Shown here piece by piece: positions 27,792-38,441 of a DNA stretch of 64,000 bases. Both the position numbers and the translations under genes were made by a program. This DNA comes from an uncultured Mucispirillum sp. (GTDB lineage: Bacteria; Chrysiogenota; Deferribacteres; Deferribacterales; Mucispirillaceae). The notes under the pieces were generated by a model. The model was given only the letters and a program-made list of their open reading frames with translations, did not search any database and had not been told where the DNA came from. The DNA lies in contig CALUZC010000001.1 in assembly GCA_944325215.1 (NCBI GenBank), positions 62,001-126,000 on the forward strand, written 5' to 3'. Positions within the stretch are counted from its first letter, which is position 1. Every line of letters starts with the position of its first letter.

Positions 27792-28871
27792 ATGAAAAAA
27801 TTATTATATCTATTTTTATTTATATGTTTAAATTTTCAGATATCATATGCTATAGAATTAGAACATAATCACTTCAAATTTAATATATATTCAAATATTT
27901 ATGGAGATTTTTTTTATAAATATAATAAACCATCAAGTTATACTAATAATATAGACCATCAGTTTGCAAGCTATGCTTTTACAGGCTCATCAAATGCAGG
28001 TATTAGTATAGAATATGGAAAAACAGGTTTCGTATTTGAAGCGGGAATCTCTGATATTATACGTAAATATTATCTACAATATAATATAAACAAGGAAAAG
28101 AAACATTTTATTCTAATAGGTAGAGATACAACTATTGCCCATTTTACCTTTGGTCAAATATCAGACAATTTGGCAGGTTTAAGCAATTATGGAACATTAA
28201 TAGATAAAAACAGACGTTTGCAGATTCGCTATGGAATACTAGGTTTTCAAATAGCTTTTATTTTACCTTATTTAAGTAGCTGGAATCAAGAATATGTTAA
28301 TGATCCAGCATCTTTATATGATGGATTTATAAATATTCCACGTTTTGAGGTATCTTATGATTATTCAAATAAATATATGGAATTAAAAACTTATGCAGGT
28401 TATGGTGCTTATTTATATGACAAAAATATTTACAATAAAATTATTCATTCCGGCAATATTGGTGTGGGAAGTAAATTATTAGTAGACGAAAAATCATCTG
28501 TATATTTATCATTATTTTATGGCTATAACCTTAGTATGACAAACTCACTTACAAATATGAATACTATAACTTTAATTAATAATACTATAAATGTTACAAA
28601 TATTCATTCTTTTGGTGTTGCTGCTGGCTTTAAATATGATTATAATAAATATATAACAACACAAACTGGTCTAGGTTATACATTTAATTATGGAGAAACT
28701 TATGATAGTATTGACGATGCACTTGGTGCATATTTAAACGTTCAAATAAAAGTTAATAAATATTTCAGCATTATACCAGAGCTTTCTTTATTTAATAATA
28801 TGCAGTCAAATACAAAGCAGTCAGAAGGGTATAGTTTCATGGCAGGTATTTTAATGCTTCTACAAATATAA
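27792..28871 (+). CDS. Porin-like outer-membrane beta-barrel protein
   Basis: The 359-aa protein has a signal peptide ending near 'ISYA' and then alternating hydrophobic/polar strands rich in Tyr, Gly and Asn ('GISIEYGKTGFVFEAGIS', 'LGYTFNYGETYDS'), with an N-terminal 'NHFKFNIYSNIYGDFFYKY' strand as in porins. The last strand ends 'YSFMAGILMLLQI', without a terminal aromatic. The family is not recognised. AAGGAG precedes the ATG. It is ten bases after yejF and is the last gene of the island, so an outer-membrane channel for small products or peptides is a reasonable guess. Confidence 0.65.
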   Translation: MKKLLYLFLFICLNFQISYAIELEHNHFKFNIYSNIYGDFFYKYNKPSSYTNNIDHQFASYAFTGSSNAGISIEYGKTGFVFEAGISDIIRKYYLQYNINKEKKHFILIGRDTTIAHFTFGQISDNLAGLSNYGTLIDKNRRLQIRYGILGFQIAFILPYLSSWNQEYVNDPASLYDGFINIPRFEVSYDYSNKYMELKTYAGYGAYLYDKNIYNKIIHSGNIGVGSKLLVDEKSSVYLSLFYGYNLSMTNSLTNMNTITLINNTINVTNIHSFGVAAGFKYDYNKYITTQTGLGYTFNYGETYDSIDDALGAYLNVQIKVNKYFSIIPELSLFNNMQSNTKQSEGYSFMAGILMLLQI

Positions 28872-28936
28872 ATGACCTAAAGAAATAAATATAATATCCG
28901 ATGACTTATGATAGTGAAAAAAAATAATTATCATTC

Positions 28937-28966
28937 TTGACTTATTTTTTTAAAGTGATATATATT
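28937..28966 (+). promoter_or_regulatory. Candidate promoter of tsaB
   Basis: TTGACT (28937-28942) and TATATT (28961-28966) are separated by 18 bp, each one mismatch from consensus. The predicted start point falls at about 28973, which is the tsaB ATG itself, so the transcript may be leaderless. Confidence 0.45.
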
Positions 28967-28972
28967 AAAAGT

Positions 28973-29560
28973 ATGACACGTTTAATAATAGATACATCAA
29001 GTGATTATATTGTTATTGTAATATCTCAAGATAATGTAATCATAGCCAGTCATGTTTTATATGCTGGCAGGAAAATGAGTGAGTTGCTTTTAGAGCAGCT
29101 TGATAACTTACTAAAATCACTATCTATTGATATAAATAGCATAGATGAACTATATGCTGGTATTGGTCCTGGTTCATTTACTGGTGTTAGAATTGGTGTG
29201 GCTTTAGTTTTAGGGCTTTCTTCTGGGCTTAACAAGAAAGCATATGGTATATCTTCATTAGATGTGGAAGCTATAATATCTTGTAAGAATAATTTAAAAA
29301 CAGCATCGCTTTTAAAAGGCGATGTTTATGCTGTTAGGAACTATGATTTTTCTAACAATATTTTTTCGGAATATTATACAGAAGAAATTAGTCATAATAT
29401 AAATGATAACACCCTTGTAAATAGTGATAAATCGTATTTTCCTAATTTATCAAAAGCTGTTCAAAGTGGTAAATTGTGGGATTTTCGTGCAGAGTGTTTA
29501 CCAATTTACTTGAGGAAATCAGAAGCAGAGATTAATCTTGATAAGAAAGGCAACGCTTAA
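28973..29560 (+). CDS. tsaB: tRNA t6A-biosynthesis protein TsaB
   Basis: TsaB is the scaffold subunit of the t6A37 threonylcarbamoyl transferase complex. 'LIIDTSSDYIVIVIS' begins the actin-like fold and 'LYAGIGPGSFTGVRIGVALV' is the family hallmark near residue 65. At 195 aa it is shorter than many homologues (about 220-230), mainly in the C-terminal half. The start is the ATG at 28973; the upstream in-frame TTG coincides with the -35 box. rimI starts inside its last codons, a common pairing. Confidence 0.93.
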   Translation: MTRLIIDTSSDYIVIVISQDNVIIASHVLYAGRKMSELLLEQLDNLLKSLSIDINSIDELYAGIGPGSFTGVRIGVALVLGLSSGLNKKAYGISSLDVEAIISCKNNLKTASLLKGDVYAVRNYDFSNNIFSEYYTEEISHNINDNTLVNSDKSYFPNLSKAVQSGKLWDFRAECLPIYLRKSEAEINLDKKGNA

Positions 29561-29999
29561 AGATTTGGATAGTATATACAATATTGCATTAGCTTCTTTT
29601 GAAACCCCATGGGAAAAAGTATCAATTGAAGCAGAATTTTATAATGAACATGCAAGTATCTATGTATATGAAGTTGATGAACAAATAGCTGCATATATTA
29701 TTACATGGCTTATTGCCGATGAAGCTGAACTACTAACTATTGCAGTTGATGAAGGCTGGCGAAATAAGGGTATAGGTAAATCCCTTATAAATTATATGAA
29801 AGAGCTTTATGGTAATGATGTTATATGGCATTTAGAAGTGTCATGTAGTAATAAAAGTGCTATACATTTATATAAGAGTTATGGTTTTGAGATTAACTCT
29901 ATCATAGCTAATTATTATGGAACAGGAAAAGATGCATATAGAATGCTTCTTTATCCAAACTTAAGTATTAAAACAGGAGAATCAAATGTTGGAAGATAA
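29538..29999 (+). CDS. rimI: Ribosomal-protein-alanine N-acetyltransferase RimI
   Basis: A 153-aa GNAT acetyltransferase, annotated RimI for its homology and for its pairing with tsaB. 'IRKATLKDLDSIYNIALASF' is the usual opening and the acetyl-CoA loop 'DEGWRNKGIGKSLI' lies near residue 75; 'LEVSCSNKSAIHLYKSYGF' is the RimI-type C-terminal motif. The start is TTG at 29538, within tsaB, because the conserved N-terminus begins right there and no ATG fits. The ribosome binding site is weak, so coupling to tsaB translation is likely. Confidence 0.88.
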   Translation: MIRKATLKDLDSIYNIALASFETPWEKVSIEAEFYNEHASIYVYEVDEQIAAYIITWLIADEAELLTIAVDEGWRNKGIGKSLINYMKELYGNDVIWHLEVSCSNKSAIHLYKSYGFEINSIIANYYGTGKDAYRMLLYPNLSIKTGESNVGR

Positions 30000-30204
30000 G
30001 TTGGAGCTGTATGAACGCATTAGTAAGGAGAATATCGAGTTTAAAAGACTCTTTGATGAGCATATCCGTTTAGAGCAGGATTTAGAGGCACTATATAGCT
30101 TGAAGTATTTTCCACCTGAAGTTGAAGTGAAAATAAAAGAGATTAAAAAGAAAAAACTTTTGGGTAAAGATAAAATGGAGAAAATTATTTCTTCTTATCA
30201 ATAA
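29986..30204 (+). CDS. DUF465/YdcH-like small coiled-coil protein
   Basis: The 72-aa protein is mostly one long charged helical hairpin ('FKRLFDEHIRLEQDLEAL', then 'EIKKKKLLGKDKMEKII'), which is the DUF465 (YdcH) pattern: 'H-x-x-L-E' in the middle and 'LKKxKLxxKDxI' at the end. Function is not established for the family. AGGAG precedes the ATG, which overlaps rimI by 14 bases. metK follows after 35 bp. Confidence 0.8.
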   Translation: MLEDKLELYERISKENIEFKRLFDEHIRLEQDLEALYSLKYFPPEVEVKIKEIKKKKLLGKDKMEKIISSYQ

Positions 30205-30239
30205 TAATATAACACTATAATAAGGAGTGTGTAAGATTA

Positions 30240-31394
30240 ATGCATAATCGTAACTATTTATTTACATCAGAATCTGTTACAGAAGGTCACCCAGATAAAA
30301 TGGCAGATCAAATTTCTGATGCTGTTCTTGATGCAATGCTTAAAGATGATCCTTTTAGCCGTGTTGCATGCGAAACAATGTTAACTACTGGCCTTGTTGT
30401 TGTATCAGGTGAGGTTACAACAAAAACTTATGTGGATATACCAGCAATTGTTAGGGATACTATTGCGGGTATAGGATATACAAGAGCTAAATTTGGATTT
30501 GACTATGAAACATGTGGAGTGGTATCTACAATTAATCGTCAATCACCAGATATAGCAATGGGGGTTGATACTGGTGGGGCAGGTGACCAAGGTTTAATGT
30601 TTGGTTTTGCATGTGATGAAACACCAGAGCTTATGCCACTACCAATAATGCTTGCTCATAAAATTACAATGAAGCTTTCTGAGGTGAGAAAAAGTGGCGA
30701 GCTTGATTATCTTCGTCCAGATGGTAAATCACAAGTTACAATAGAGTATAATGGTTTTGAACCTGTAAAAGTGCATACTGTTGTAGTATCTTCTCAGCAC
30801 TCTGAAAATGTTTCAATGGATAAATTAAAAGAAGAAATCATTGAAAAAGTTATTAAACCAGTTATGCCAGAAAAGCTTTTTAATGAAAAGGAAACTATTT
30901 TCCATATTAACCCAACAGGCAGATTTGTTATTGGTGGCCCAATGGGTGACTGTGGTTTGACAGGTAGAAAAATTATTGTTGATACATATGGTGGAATGGG
31001 GCGTCATGGTGGTGGTGCTTTTTCTGGTAAAGATGCAACTAAAGTTGACCGTTCTGCAGCATATGGTGCAAGATGGGTTGCAAAAAACATTGTTGCAGCT
31101 GGTCTTGCAAAAAGATGTGAGGTTCAGCTTGCATATGCTATTGGTGTTAGCGAGCCTGTATCAATTATGGTAAATACTTTTGGAACAGGTATTGTAGATG
31201 ATGGTGAAATAGAAAAAATAGTTGAAAAAGTTTTTGATTTAACTCCAAAGGGACTTATTTCAGCTCTTGATTTAAGAAAACCAATATTTAAAAGAACTGC
31301 AAGTTATGGTCATTTTGGTAGAAATGAATTTGCTTGGGAAGATACTAATAAAGTATCTGATTTAAAAGATTTAGCAGGAAAATTAGGGAGCTAG
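30240..31394 (+). CDS. metK: S-adenosylmethionine synthetase
   Basis: MetK makes S-adenosylmethionine from methionine and ATP. The 384-aa product has '[19 protein letters not shown]' at the N-terminus, '[12 protein letters not shown]' near residue 118 and the phosphate-binding '[19 protein letters not shown]' near residue 258, all diagnostic. AAGGAG lies twelve bases before the ATG, a slightly long spacing. ahcY follows three bases after its stop, so the SAM-making and SAH-clearing steps are made from one message. Confidence 0.96.
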   Translation: MHNRNYLFTSESVTEGHPDKMADQISDAVLDAMLKDDPFSRVACETMLTTGLVVVSGEVTTKTYVDIPAIVRDTIAGIGYTRAKFGFDYETCGVVSTINRQSPDIAMGVDTGGAGDQGLMFGFACDETPELMPLPIMLAHKITMKLSEVRKSGELDYLRPDGKSQVTIEYNGFEPVKVHTVVVSSQHSENVSMDKLKEEIIEKVIKPVMPEKLFNEKETIFHINPTGRFVIGGPMGDCGLTGRKIIVDTYGGMGRHGGGAFSGKDATKVDRSAAYGARWVAKNIVAAGLAKRCEVQLAYAIGVSEPVSIMVNTFGTGIVDDGEIEKIVEKVFDLTPKGLISALDLRKPIFKRTASYGHFGRNEFAWEDTNKVSDLKDLAGKLGS

Positions 31395-31397
31395 TAG

Positions 31398-32656
<1,259 letters not shown>

Positions 32657-32657
<1 letters not shown>

Positions 32658-34018
32658 TGAGTAAATCAGTTGATTATATTATTGTCGGTGCAGGTCCATC
32701 TGGGGCCTGTGCTGCCAATATTCTTTCAAAAAGTGGTAAAAAGATTTTATTAGTAGGTAAAGTATTAGGTGGTTCTCACTGCTCTATTAGCAGCACCTCT
32801 TCAGAAACTCTTATGAGTCTTTCTAAAACATTTGAAAAATTTAGAACAATTAATGATTCTTATGTATGTGATAATGTAGAAAGTATTTCTCTGGATTTTA
32901 AAAAGGTTAAAAAGCTTGTCGATAGTAATGCTAATAAATCTAAAAAGTCTTTTTTAGAAATTATGGAAGATTGTTCTGTTGAATTTATTGAAGGAACGGC
33001 TTGTTTTTCTGGGAGTAATATGTTAGATGTTACACTGGCAGATGGCAAGGTAGTGTCTTATAAGTTTAAAAAATGTCTTATTGCAACAGGTGCTGTTGCC
33101 CCAAAGACTTCATTATATAATAATAAGAAAAATATAGATGTGGCATCTTTTACAAACATGGAAGAACTGCCTGAAAGTGTTGCCATAGTAGGTGGTGGTG
33201 CATTAGGTGTTGAAGTAGCTTCTTTTTTTGCCCGTTTTGGTTCTAAAATAACTATAATTGAAAGAAATGATAGATTATTACCTTCAATAGATCCATATAT
33301 TTCTAAAAAATATGAAGATACATTAAAAAAACGTGGAGTATGTGTTGTTACAAACCATGATATAAAAAAAATAGAACGTGTAGGGCAAAAATATATTGCA
33401 TTATCTGATGCTGGCCCTATTGAAAGTGAAGAAATATTTTTATGTATTGGCAGAGTGCCTGCTGTTTCTGAATTGATGCTTGAAAGTGCAGGTATTAATA
33501 CAAATGATAAAGGTCATATTATATTTGGAAATAACTTGCAAACAGATAATAAAAATATATATGTTGCTGGCGATGTCTCTAATATCATGATGAATAGCAG
33601 CTGGGCATATTATTCTGCTGTAATAGCATCAAAAAATATGATGGGCGAAAATCTTTCATATGAACCTGAAATTCTTCCTGTTTATATAGATACAGATCCT
33701 GAAATTGCTCTTGTTGGGCTTTCTGAAGAACAAGCAAAAGAACGTGAATATGATTACGGAATTTTTAAATATGTTTTTGGTGATATTTATGGTTTTTTAA
33801 ATTCATCAGGCTCACAAACAGTTATCAAAACAGTATTTGATAAAAGTAATAAAACATTTTTAGGTATACAGGCTATGGGGCGTGGTGCAAATAATTTAAT
33901 TGCAGTATTTGCCCTTATAATTAAATTAAAATTAAGTATTGAACAAATTCCTGATTTTGTGTATATAGACCCTGTATTTAATGAGTTTTTTAATGAGGTA
34001 GCTGAAAAGTTATTATGA
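32657..34018 (+). CDS. Lipoamide-dehydrogenase-like flavoprotein lacking the redox disulfide
   Basis: A 453-aa protein with the complete fold of class I pyridine nucleotide-disulfide oxidoreductases: FAD motif 'IVGAGPSGACAAN' at the N-terminus, NAD motif 'IVGGGALGVEVASFFARFGS' near residue 175, second FAD motif 'NIYVAGDV' near residue 303, and a C-terminal dimer domain. The active site is gone: where family members read GG-x-C-x4-C, this has 'GGSHCSISSTSSE', with His41 and Ser46 at the two Cys positions, and the C-terminal catalytic His is Asp in 'YIDPVFNE'. It cannot do dithiol chemistry by the usual route. It starts in the TAATG of ahcY and overlaps plsC by four bases. Confidence 0.8.
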
Positions 34019-34731
34019 AAAAATTTATCGGATTTTTAAGATTTCTATTTGCAGTAGCATATGTTATGTTTTATGCAACAAATGCAACAATATTAAATAT
34101 TTTTGGAAAAGGAGAATCATATCTCCGTAAAAGAACAGGTCCTGCTGCAAAAAGGTTGATTAAATTAACTGGTGCAACTTATTCTATTGAAGGGCTTGAA
34201 AATATTAATCCTGATAAAACATATGTATTTACAGGTAACCATAGAAGCTATACTGATATTTTAATGCTTTTTATGATAGGTGGAGAAGCTAACTGTCAGT
34301 TTACTTTTATGGCAAAAAAAGAATTATTTAAGATACCTTTTTTAGGACCATCAATGAAAGCTATGAGAGTTATTGGTGTAGAGCGTGGTTCAACATCAAA
34401 AGCAATGAAAAGTCTTTTACAGGCAATTGATACAGTTAAACAAGGTGGAAGAAACCTAATTATATTTCCAGAAGGAACAAGAAGCAATGATGGTAAAACA
34501 TTAGGTTCTTTTAAAAAAGGTGCTTTTACTATTGCTAAACGAGCAGAACTTGATGTATTACCATTTGTTTTGGAAGGAACGGAGCAGTATATGCCAAAAA
34601 AAGGGTTTGGAATGTACCATGCTCATGTAAAAATTAAGTTTTTTCCTGCAATTTCTACAGCAGATAAAACTGATGCAGAAGTAATGAGAGAAACAGAAGA
34701 TTTAATAAAAGAAGCTTTATGTCAGAAGTAA
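34015..34731 (+). CDS. plsC: 1-acyl-sn-glycerol-3-phosphate acyltransferase
   Basis: A 238-aa PlsC-family acyltransferase, which adds the second acyl chain to make phosphatidic acid. The catalytic 'NHRSYTD' (H-x4-D) is near residue 76 and 'FPEGTRS' near residue 150, with an N-terminal membrane segment ('FLRFLFAVAYVMFYATN'). It overlaps the flavoprotein by four bases (ATGA) and folK by 13. The exact acyl acceptor cannot be read from sequence. Confidence 0.88.
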   Translation: MKKFIGFLRFLFAVAYVMFYATNATILNIFGKGESYLRKRTGPAAKRLIKLTGATYSIEGLENINPDKTYVFTGNHRSYTDILMLFMIGGEANCQFTFMAKKELFKIPFLGPSMKAMRVIGVERGSTSKAMKSLLQAIDTVKQGGRNLIIFPEGTRSNDGKTLGSFKKGAFTIAKRAELDVLPFVLEGTEQYMPKKGFGMYHAHVKIKFFPAISTADKTDAEVMRETEDLIKEALCQK

Positions 34732-35216
34732 TTTTAGGTATTGGTTCTAATATAGGAAATCCTGCTACGCAATTACAAAATGCTGTTAATAATCTCAAAC
34801 AGCATTTTTTTATTTTAAAATGCTCATATATATATAAAACTCAATCATTATTAAAAGATGAGCAGCCAGATTACTATAATATAGTTATAAGCTGTAAAAC
34901 AGATGAAAAACCATTAAAGATTTTAGAAATTACTCAAAATATAGAAAAAGATATGGGGCGTATTAAAACAAAAGTATGGGGCGAAAGAAATATTGATATC
35001 GACATTATAGATTATGATAATAAAATATTTGAGTATGATAATTTAGTAGTCCCACATATCCAAATGGCTAAAAGAAGTTTTGTTTTAAAACCAATGATGG
35101 ATATATGTCAAAATTATAAACACCCTAAAACAAACAAATCTCTTTATAATATGTATAGCGAACTGACAGATGATTTTAATATTATGGTGTGCGATAATTT
35201 TCAAATTAAAATATAA
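34719..35216 (+). CDS. folK: 2-amino-4-hydroxy-6-hydroxymethyldihydropteridine pyrophosphokinase
   Basis: HPPK transfers pyrophosphate from ATP to the pterin just before FolP in folate synthesis. 'ILGIGSNIGNP' is the family start, and 'WGERNIDIDIIDYDN' near residue 86 is its signature holding the metal-binding Asp pair. 'VPHIQMAKRSFVLKPMMDI' is the usual end of the core. At 165 aa it is the stand-alone form. The next step, folP, lies at 47314, not adjacent. Confidence 0.93.
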   Translation: MSEVILGIGSNIGNPATQLQNAVNNLKQHFFILKCSYIYKTQSLLKDEQPDYYNIVISCKTDEKPLKILEITQNIEKDMGRIKTKVWGERNIDIDIIDYDNKIFEYDNLVVPHIQMAKRSFVLKPMMDICQNYKHPKTNKSLYNMYSELTDDFNIMVCDNFQIKI

Positions 35217-35234
35217 AATTTTTGCATTTTTTTA

Positions 35235-35263
35235 TTGATAGAAAATAATTATTGTTTTATATA
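35235..35263 (+). promoter_or_regulatory. Candidate promoter of hisS-aspS
   Basis: TTGATA (35235-35240) with TATATA (35258-35263) at 17-bp spacing lies in the 74-bp gap before hisS. It is a by-eye match in AT-rich DNA. Confidence 0.35.
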
Positions 35264-35290
35264 TAACTTTTATATTAAAAATGGAAGGAT

Positions 35291-36550
35291 ATGGCTTTGT
35301 TACAGAAAGTAAAAGGTTTTAGAGATATTTTTGGTGAAGATATAAATTACTGGCATATAGCTGAAAAAAAAATTCAATCTTTTTTTAGAAGCTATGGTTT
35401 TAAAGAATTTAGACTACCTGTATTAGAAAAAACATCAGTATATAAACGTGGTATTGGTGAAACTACTGATATTGTAGAAAAAGAAATGTTTACTTTTACA
35501 GATAGTGATGAATTAGTGAGTCTTCGTCCAGAAGGCACAGCATCACTTATGAGAGCATATATTGAAAACAATCTGCATAATCCACCAGGTATAAAAAAAT
35601 ATTATTATCTTGGTAATATGTTTAGAAGGGAACGTCCACAAAAGGGCAGGTTTCGTCAGTTTAGTCAAATAGGTGTTGAAGTATTAGAAAGTGATGCTCC
35701 ATTACTTGATGCTGAAATTATTGGGCTTTTATACAATGTTGCATTTGAACTTGGGTTATCAGATTATGTTAATATGGAGATAAATTCCATAGGCTGCCCA
35801 ATATGTCGTCCAAAATATAAAGATGATTTAGTGAAATATTTCTCAAACCATAAAGATGAATTATGTGATGACTGTAAACGCAGGCTTGAAACAAATCCAT
35901 TAAGAATACTTGACTGTAAAGTTGAAAAATGTAAATCTATTGCAAAAGATGCACCAGTTATATTATCATATTTATGTGATGATTGTAATACTCACTTTGA
36001 AAGTGTAAAAGAATATCTTACTATGATGAATATACCATTTAAAATTAATCCTAAAATGGTTAGAGGGCTTGATTATTATGTAAAAACAGCTTTTGAACTG
36101 GTAACAGACAGGCTGGGAGCAGCAAGTGCAGTGGGAGCTGGTGGAAGATATGATGGGCTTGTAAAAAGTCTTGGTGGTAAAGATACACCGGGTATTGGTT
36201 TTGCTATAGGGCTTGATAGGATAGTTGAGTTATTAAAAGATGTTAAGCCTATGGAAGATAAAGGAGCTGATGTATTCATTATGGCTTTTGATAATGAAAG
36301 TTTGGCTCATTGTTTAAAATTTGTAAAAGAATTAAGAACTCAAGGGTTTATTGTTGAATATGATTACTCGCTGGCTTCAATGAAAAGTCAGTTTAAAAAG
36401 GCAGATAAAACAAATGCATCATATGCAGTTGTTTTAGGCAGTAATGAGCTTTCTGAAAGTAAAGCTGCTGTTAAAGATTTAGTAACAGGTGAGCAGGAAC
36501 TTGTTCAATTAAGTGAAGTTATAAATTATATAAAAAATAAATTAATCTAA
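35291..36550 (+). CDS. hisS: Histidyl-tRNA synthetase
   Basis: A class II synthetase of 419 aa. Motif 2 is seen in 'GNMFRRERPQKGRFRQFSQIGVE' (core 'FRRERPQKGRFRQF'), the histidine loops are 'MVRGLDYYVKTAFELV' near residue 256 and 'GGRYDGLVKSLGG', and motif 3 is 'TPGIGFAIGLDRI'. The C-terminal anticodon domain follows. A cysteine-rich insertion in the middle ('CPICRPKY', 'CDDCKRR', 'CDDC') looks like a zinc module. GGAAGG precedes the ATG. aspS follows directly. Confidence 0.96.
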   Translation: MALLQKVKGFRDIFGEDINYWHIAEKKIQSFFRSYGFKEFRLPVLEKTSVYKRGIGETTDIVEKEMFTFTDSDELVSLRPEGTASLMRAYIENNLHNPPGIKKYYYLGNMFRRERPQKGRFRQFSQIGVEVLESDAPLLDAEIIGLLYNVAFELGLSDYVNMEINSIGCPICRPKYKDDLVKYFSNHKDELCDDCKRRLETNPLRILDCKVEKCKSIAKDAPVILSYLCDDCNTHFESVKEYLTMMNIPFKINPKMVRGLDYYVKTAFELVTDRLGAASAVGAGGRYDGLVKSLGGKDTPGIGFAIGLDRIVELLKDVKPMEDKGADVFIMAFDNESLAHCLKFVKELRTQGFIVEYDYSLASMKSQFKKADKTNASYAVVLGSNELSESKAAVKDLVTGEQELVQLSEVINYIKNKLI

Positions 36551-36566
36551 TAAATTGGAGAAAGTT

Positions 36567-38357
36567 ATGTTAACAAATATGGCAGATTGGAGAAGAACAC
36601 ACAGTTGTGGAGTTTTAACCGATAAAAATATCGGGGAAGAAGTATTACTTATGGGCTGGGTTCAAAGAAGACGCGACCATGGTGGCGTTATTTTTATAGA
36701 TTTAAGAGACAGGGAAGGTATTACTCAAATAGTATTAAACGAAACAGCACCTACAGCTAGAGAAACAGGTGATGCAGTAAGAAGTGAGTATGTAATTGCA
36801 GTAAAAGGTAAAGTTGTTGCTCGTCCTGAAGGTATGATAAATCCTAATATTAAAACTGGTATGATAGATGTTATTGTTAGTGATATTAAAATATTAAATA
36901 ATGCTTTAACTCCTCCATTTATGATAGATGAATATACAGATGCTGCTGAAGATGTTCGTTTAAAATACAGATATTTAGACCTTCGTCGCCCACAGCTGCA
37001 AAAAAATATTATGATGCGTAATAATATTTATAAATCTATTAGAGAATATATGTGGGGCAATGGATTTATTGATATTGAAACTCCATTTTTAGGTAAAAGC
37101 ACGCCAGAAGGTGCAAGGGATTATCTTGTTCCAAGCCGTGTTAATGCTGGTAAATTTTATGCATTACCACAGTCGCCACAGCAGTTTAAACAGCTTTTAA
37201 TGGTTGGTGGCTTTGAACGTTACTATCAAATAGTTAAATGTTTTAGAGATGAAGATTTAAGGGCAGACAGACAGCCGGAATTTACTCAGCTTGATATTGA
37301 GATGTCATTTGTAGATAGAAATGATGTAATGGATATGATTGAAGGTTTAATCGTTAAACTTTTTAAAGATATTTTAGATATTGATGTTCCACGCCCATTT
37401 CCTACAATAAACTATAAAGATGCTATGGAGCTTTATGGTCATGATGCACCAGATACTCGTTTTGGACTTCATTTAAAAACTATTAATAATATGGTGGAAA
37501 ACTGTTCATTTAAAGTATTTTCTGATACTGTTAAAAATGGTGGTATTGTAAAAGCAGTTAATGCAAAAGGTGCTGGTAAAGTATTTAGCAGGAAAACATT
37601 AGACGAACTTGGTGAATATGTTGCAAGCCTTGGAGCAAAAGGTCTTGCATATATAAAAATTAATGAAGATGGTATCCAGTCACCACTTGTTAAAAATTTA
37701 GGTGAAGAATTAACTCATGAAATTATAAAAGTAATGGAAGGTATGCCTGGAGATATTATTTTCTTTGGAGCAGGTGAAGAAAGCCTTGTAAACCTTACAA
37801 TGTCAAAACTTCGTTTACGTTTGGGAAGTCTTTTAAATTTAATTGATAATAAACAGTATAATTTAGTATGGGTTTTAGAATTTCCACTTTTAGAATGGTC
37901 GCCTGAAGATAAAAGATATGTGGCTGTTCACCACCCATTTACTGCTCCAATGGACGAAGATATTGATAATTTATATAATGATCCAAAATCTGTTAGAGCA
38001 AAAGCTTATGACCTTGTATTAAATGGTTCAGAAATTGGTGGTGGAAGTATTAGGATACATAGAAGCGATATTCAGCAAAAAATGTTTGAAAGACTTGGTT
38101 TAGGCGAGGAAGAAATAAAAGAAAAATTTGGATATTTTGTTGATGCATTAAAATACGGCACACCTCCACATGGTGGTATAGCTTTTGGAATAGATAGAAT
38201 TGCATCAATATTTGCAGGGGCGGAATCTATTCGTGATGTTATAGCTTTTCCTAAAACACAAAAAGCGACTGATTTGATGAGTGGAGCACCAGATTTTGTG
38301 GAAGCAAAACAACTTAAAGAATTGCATATTAGGAGCGATGTTCCAGTTAATAAATAG
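36567..38357 (+). CDS. aspS: Aspartyl-tRNA synthetase
   Basis: A bacterial-type class IIb synthetase of 596 aa, with the N-terminal OB-fold anticodon domain ('VLLMGWVQRRRDHGGVIFIDLRDR' region), the catalytic motifs 'CFRDEDLRADRQPEFTQLDI' near residue 213 and 'GIAFGIDRIASIFAG' near the end, and the bacterial GAD insertion domain between about 290 and 410. The ATG at 36567 has GGAG upstream; the earlier in-frame TTG is rejected. Whether it is discriminating or also charges tRNA-Asn cannot be told here because no gatCAB is in the window. Confidence 0.95.
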   Translation: MLTNMADWRRTHSCGVLTDKNIGEEVLLMGWVQRRRDHGGVIFIDLRDREGITQIVLNETAPTARETGDAVRSEYVIAVKGKVVARPEGMINPNIKTGMIDVIVSDIKILNNALTPPFMIDEYTDAAEDVRLKYRYLDLRRPQLQKNIMMRNNIYKSIREYMWGNGFIDIETPFLGKSTPEGARDYLVPSRVNAGKFYALPQSPQQFKQLLMVGGFERYYQIVKCFRDEDLRADRQPEFTQLDIEMSFVDRNDVMDMIEGLIVKLFKDILDIDVPRPFPTINYKDAMELYGHDAPDTRFGLHLKTINNMVENCSFKVFSDTVKNGGIVKAVNAKGAGKVFSRKTLDELGEYVASLGAKGLAYIKINEDGIQSPLVKNLGEELTHEIIKVMEGMPGDIIFFGAGEESLVNLTMSKLRLRLGSLLNLIDNKQYNLVWVLEFPLLEWSPEDKRYVAVHHPFTAPMDEDIDNLYNDPKSVRAKAYDLVLNGSEIGGGSIRIHRSDIQQKMFERLGLGEEEIKEKFGYFVDALKYGTPPHGGIAFGIDRIASIFAGAESIRDVIAFPKTQKATDLMSGAPDFVEAKQLKELHIRSDVPVNK

Positions 38358-38374
38358 ATTTAAGGCAAAAACCC

Positions 38375-38403
38375 TTGACAATTACCTATTTTAATAATAT
38401 GAT
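38375..38403 (+). promoter_or_regulatory. Strong sigma-70-type promoter
   Basis: TTGACA (38375-38380), a 17-bp spacer and TATGAT (38398-38403) give eleven of twelve consensus bases. It lies 40 bp upstream of the LysM lipoprotein GTG and just after the aspS stop, and it is the best promoter match I see in the window. Confidence 0.7.
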
Positions 38404-38441
38404 ATTACTATGAAGTAATTTAATCACAAGGGGGATTTATT

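Noticed and set aside
28919-28933. A second Fur-box-like sequence upstream of tsaB
   Set aside because: Only one half-site (ATTATCA) is good; the other half is an A-run that matches by composition. tsaB is not an expected Fur target.
30205-30239. A SAM riboswitch in front of metK
   Set aside because: The gap is only 35 bp and holds no stem of useful length; a SAM riboswitch needs roughly 100 nt or more.
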